From assembly GCA_947463335.1 (NCBI GenBank), contig CANHRF010000077.1, forward strand, positions 1 through 5,213: 5,213 bases of DNA. The letters run 5' to 3'. The translations under genes were made by a program, and so were the position numbers. Below the pieces are notes generated by a model, which saw nothing but the letters and a program-made list of their open reading frames with translations, was not told where the DNA came from and did not search any database. This document shows, one piece after another, positions 4,948-5,213 of the stretch; the first letter of the stretch is position 1, and every line of letters begins with the position of its first letter. This DNA is from Actinomycetota bacterium. GTDB lineage: Bacteria; Actinomycetota; Actinomycetes; Nanopelagicales; Nanopelagicaceae.

Positions 4948-5213
4948 CTAGTTTTTGCCTTGGCTTGTTGAATTAATAAATTTGGTTAGACCGATTCCGG
5001 CAATGGCACCAATTATTTGTGCTGCGATAAATGGCAAGACAGATGCGGGCGCAATACCAGCGAAAGAGTCAGAGAGAGTTCTTGCCACCGTTACAGCAGG
5101 GTTGGCAAAACTTGTTGATGAGGTAAAGAAGTAAGCGGCTGAGATATATGCACCGACGAGTACTGGGATCTTTGCTTCGCTCCTTTGCGCGATTGCGGTG
5201 AAGATAATAAAGA
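4948..5213 (-). CDS. Aquaporin (MIP) family channel, C-terminal fragment
   Basis: The last 87 codons plus TAG of a gene that enters from the right edge. The fragment contains FANPAVTVARTLSDSFAGI, which is the second NPA box of MIP channels with its pore Arg seven residues after the Asn. Before it is a hydrophobic helix ending in AAYFFTSSTS; after it is a final helix (PFIAAQIIGAIAGIGL) and a short polar tail. Such channels lie in the cytoplasmic membrane and pass water, glycerol or neutral metalloid acids. Its position 13 bp upstream of arsC points to arsenite exit, as described for the AqpS-ArsC pair of Sinorhizobium; this role is inferred from context. The substrate filter cannot be judged without the N-terminal half. 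The stop lies just before the arsC ribosome binding site. Confidence 0.85.
   Translation of the reverse strand, partial: FIIFTAIAQRSEAKIPVLVGAYISAAYFFTSSTSFANPAVTVARTLSDSFAGIAPASVLPFIAAQIIGAIAGIGLTKFINSTSQGKN

Noticed and set aside
4690..4971. Plus-strand open frame opposite arsC
   Set aside because: It is low-complexity translation of the arsC antisense strand, whereas the minus strand carries clear ArsC catalytic motifs.

Overview
The window reads as a compact, mid-GC chromosome segment from an actinobacterium. The strongest clue is a perfect 16-bp actinobacterial-type LexA box (TCGAAC-N4-GTTCGA) in front of a DUF6504 / DnaE-type polymerase pair, a gene arrangement familiar from actinobacteria. 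The arsenate reductase is of the actinobacterial type, and start signals look partly leaderless. The gene density and roughly even base composition would suit a streamlined lineage such as the freshwater acI/Nanopelagicales group, but that placement is inference. The window holds eight genes, two of them cut by its edges. No RNA genes, CRISPR arrays or insertion sequences were seen.

Left (1-546, minus strand): an SOS-type damage-tolerance operon. A promoter whose -10 abuts the LexA box is followed by a small DUF6504 gene and then the start of an error-prone DnaE (DnaE2-like) polymerase that runs off the window. No ImuB-like gene lies between the LexA box and these genes.

Centre-left (570-2069): a DoxX-family membrane protein gene on the plus strand. 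It has a perfect 22-bp palindrome over its promoter, a strong ribosome binding site, translationally biased codons and a clean intrinsic terminator. It converges on a minus-strand short-chain dehydrogenase/reductase (SDR).

Centre (2070-4052): a plus-strand TauE/SafE-type permease, starting with GTG, converges with only 9 bp of spacing on a minus-strand 12-helix MFS transporter of the YbjJ-like kind.

Right (4039-5213): the MFS gene and a YbaK/EbsC-family aminoacyl-tRNA editing protein diverge from a shared CCATGG, so their ATG codons overlap on opposite strands. Each has a -10-like hexamer 6-7 bp before its ATG, suggesting face-to-face leaderless promoters. The YbaK gene also overlaps the converging arsC by 4 bp at the stops. 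arsC (low-molecular-weight phosphatase type) is preceded by the 3' part of an aquaporin-family channel gene, an aquaporin-arsC arsenic detoxification pair continuing beyond the window.

The genes form independent modules (SOS mutagenesis, a DoxX stress/redox membrane protein, an SDR, two transporters, translation quality control, arsenic resistance) rather than one pathway. The observations most worth following up are the LexA-controlled DUF6504-dnaE2 operon without imuB at its head, the palindromic operator at doxX, and the overlapping divergent start codons.
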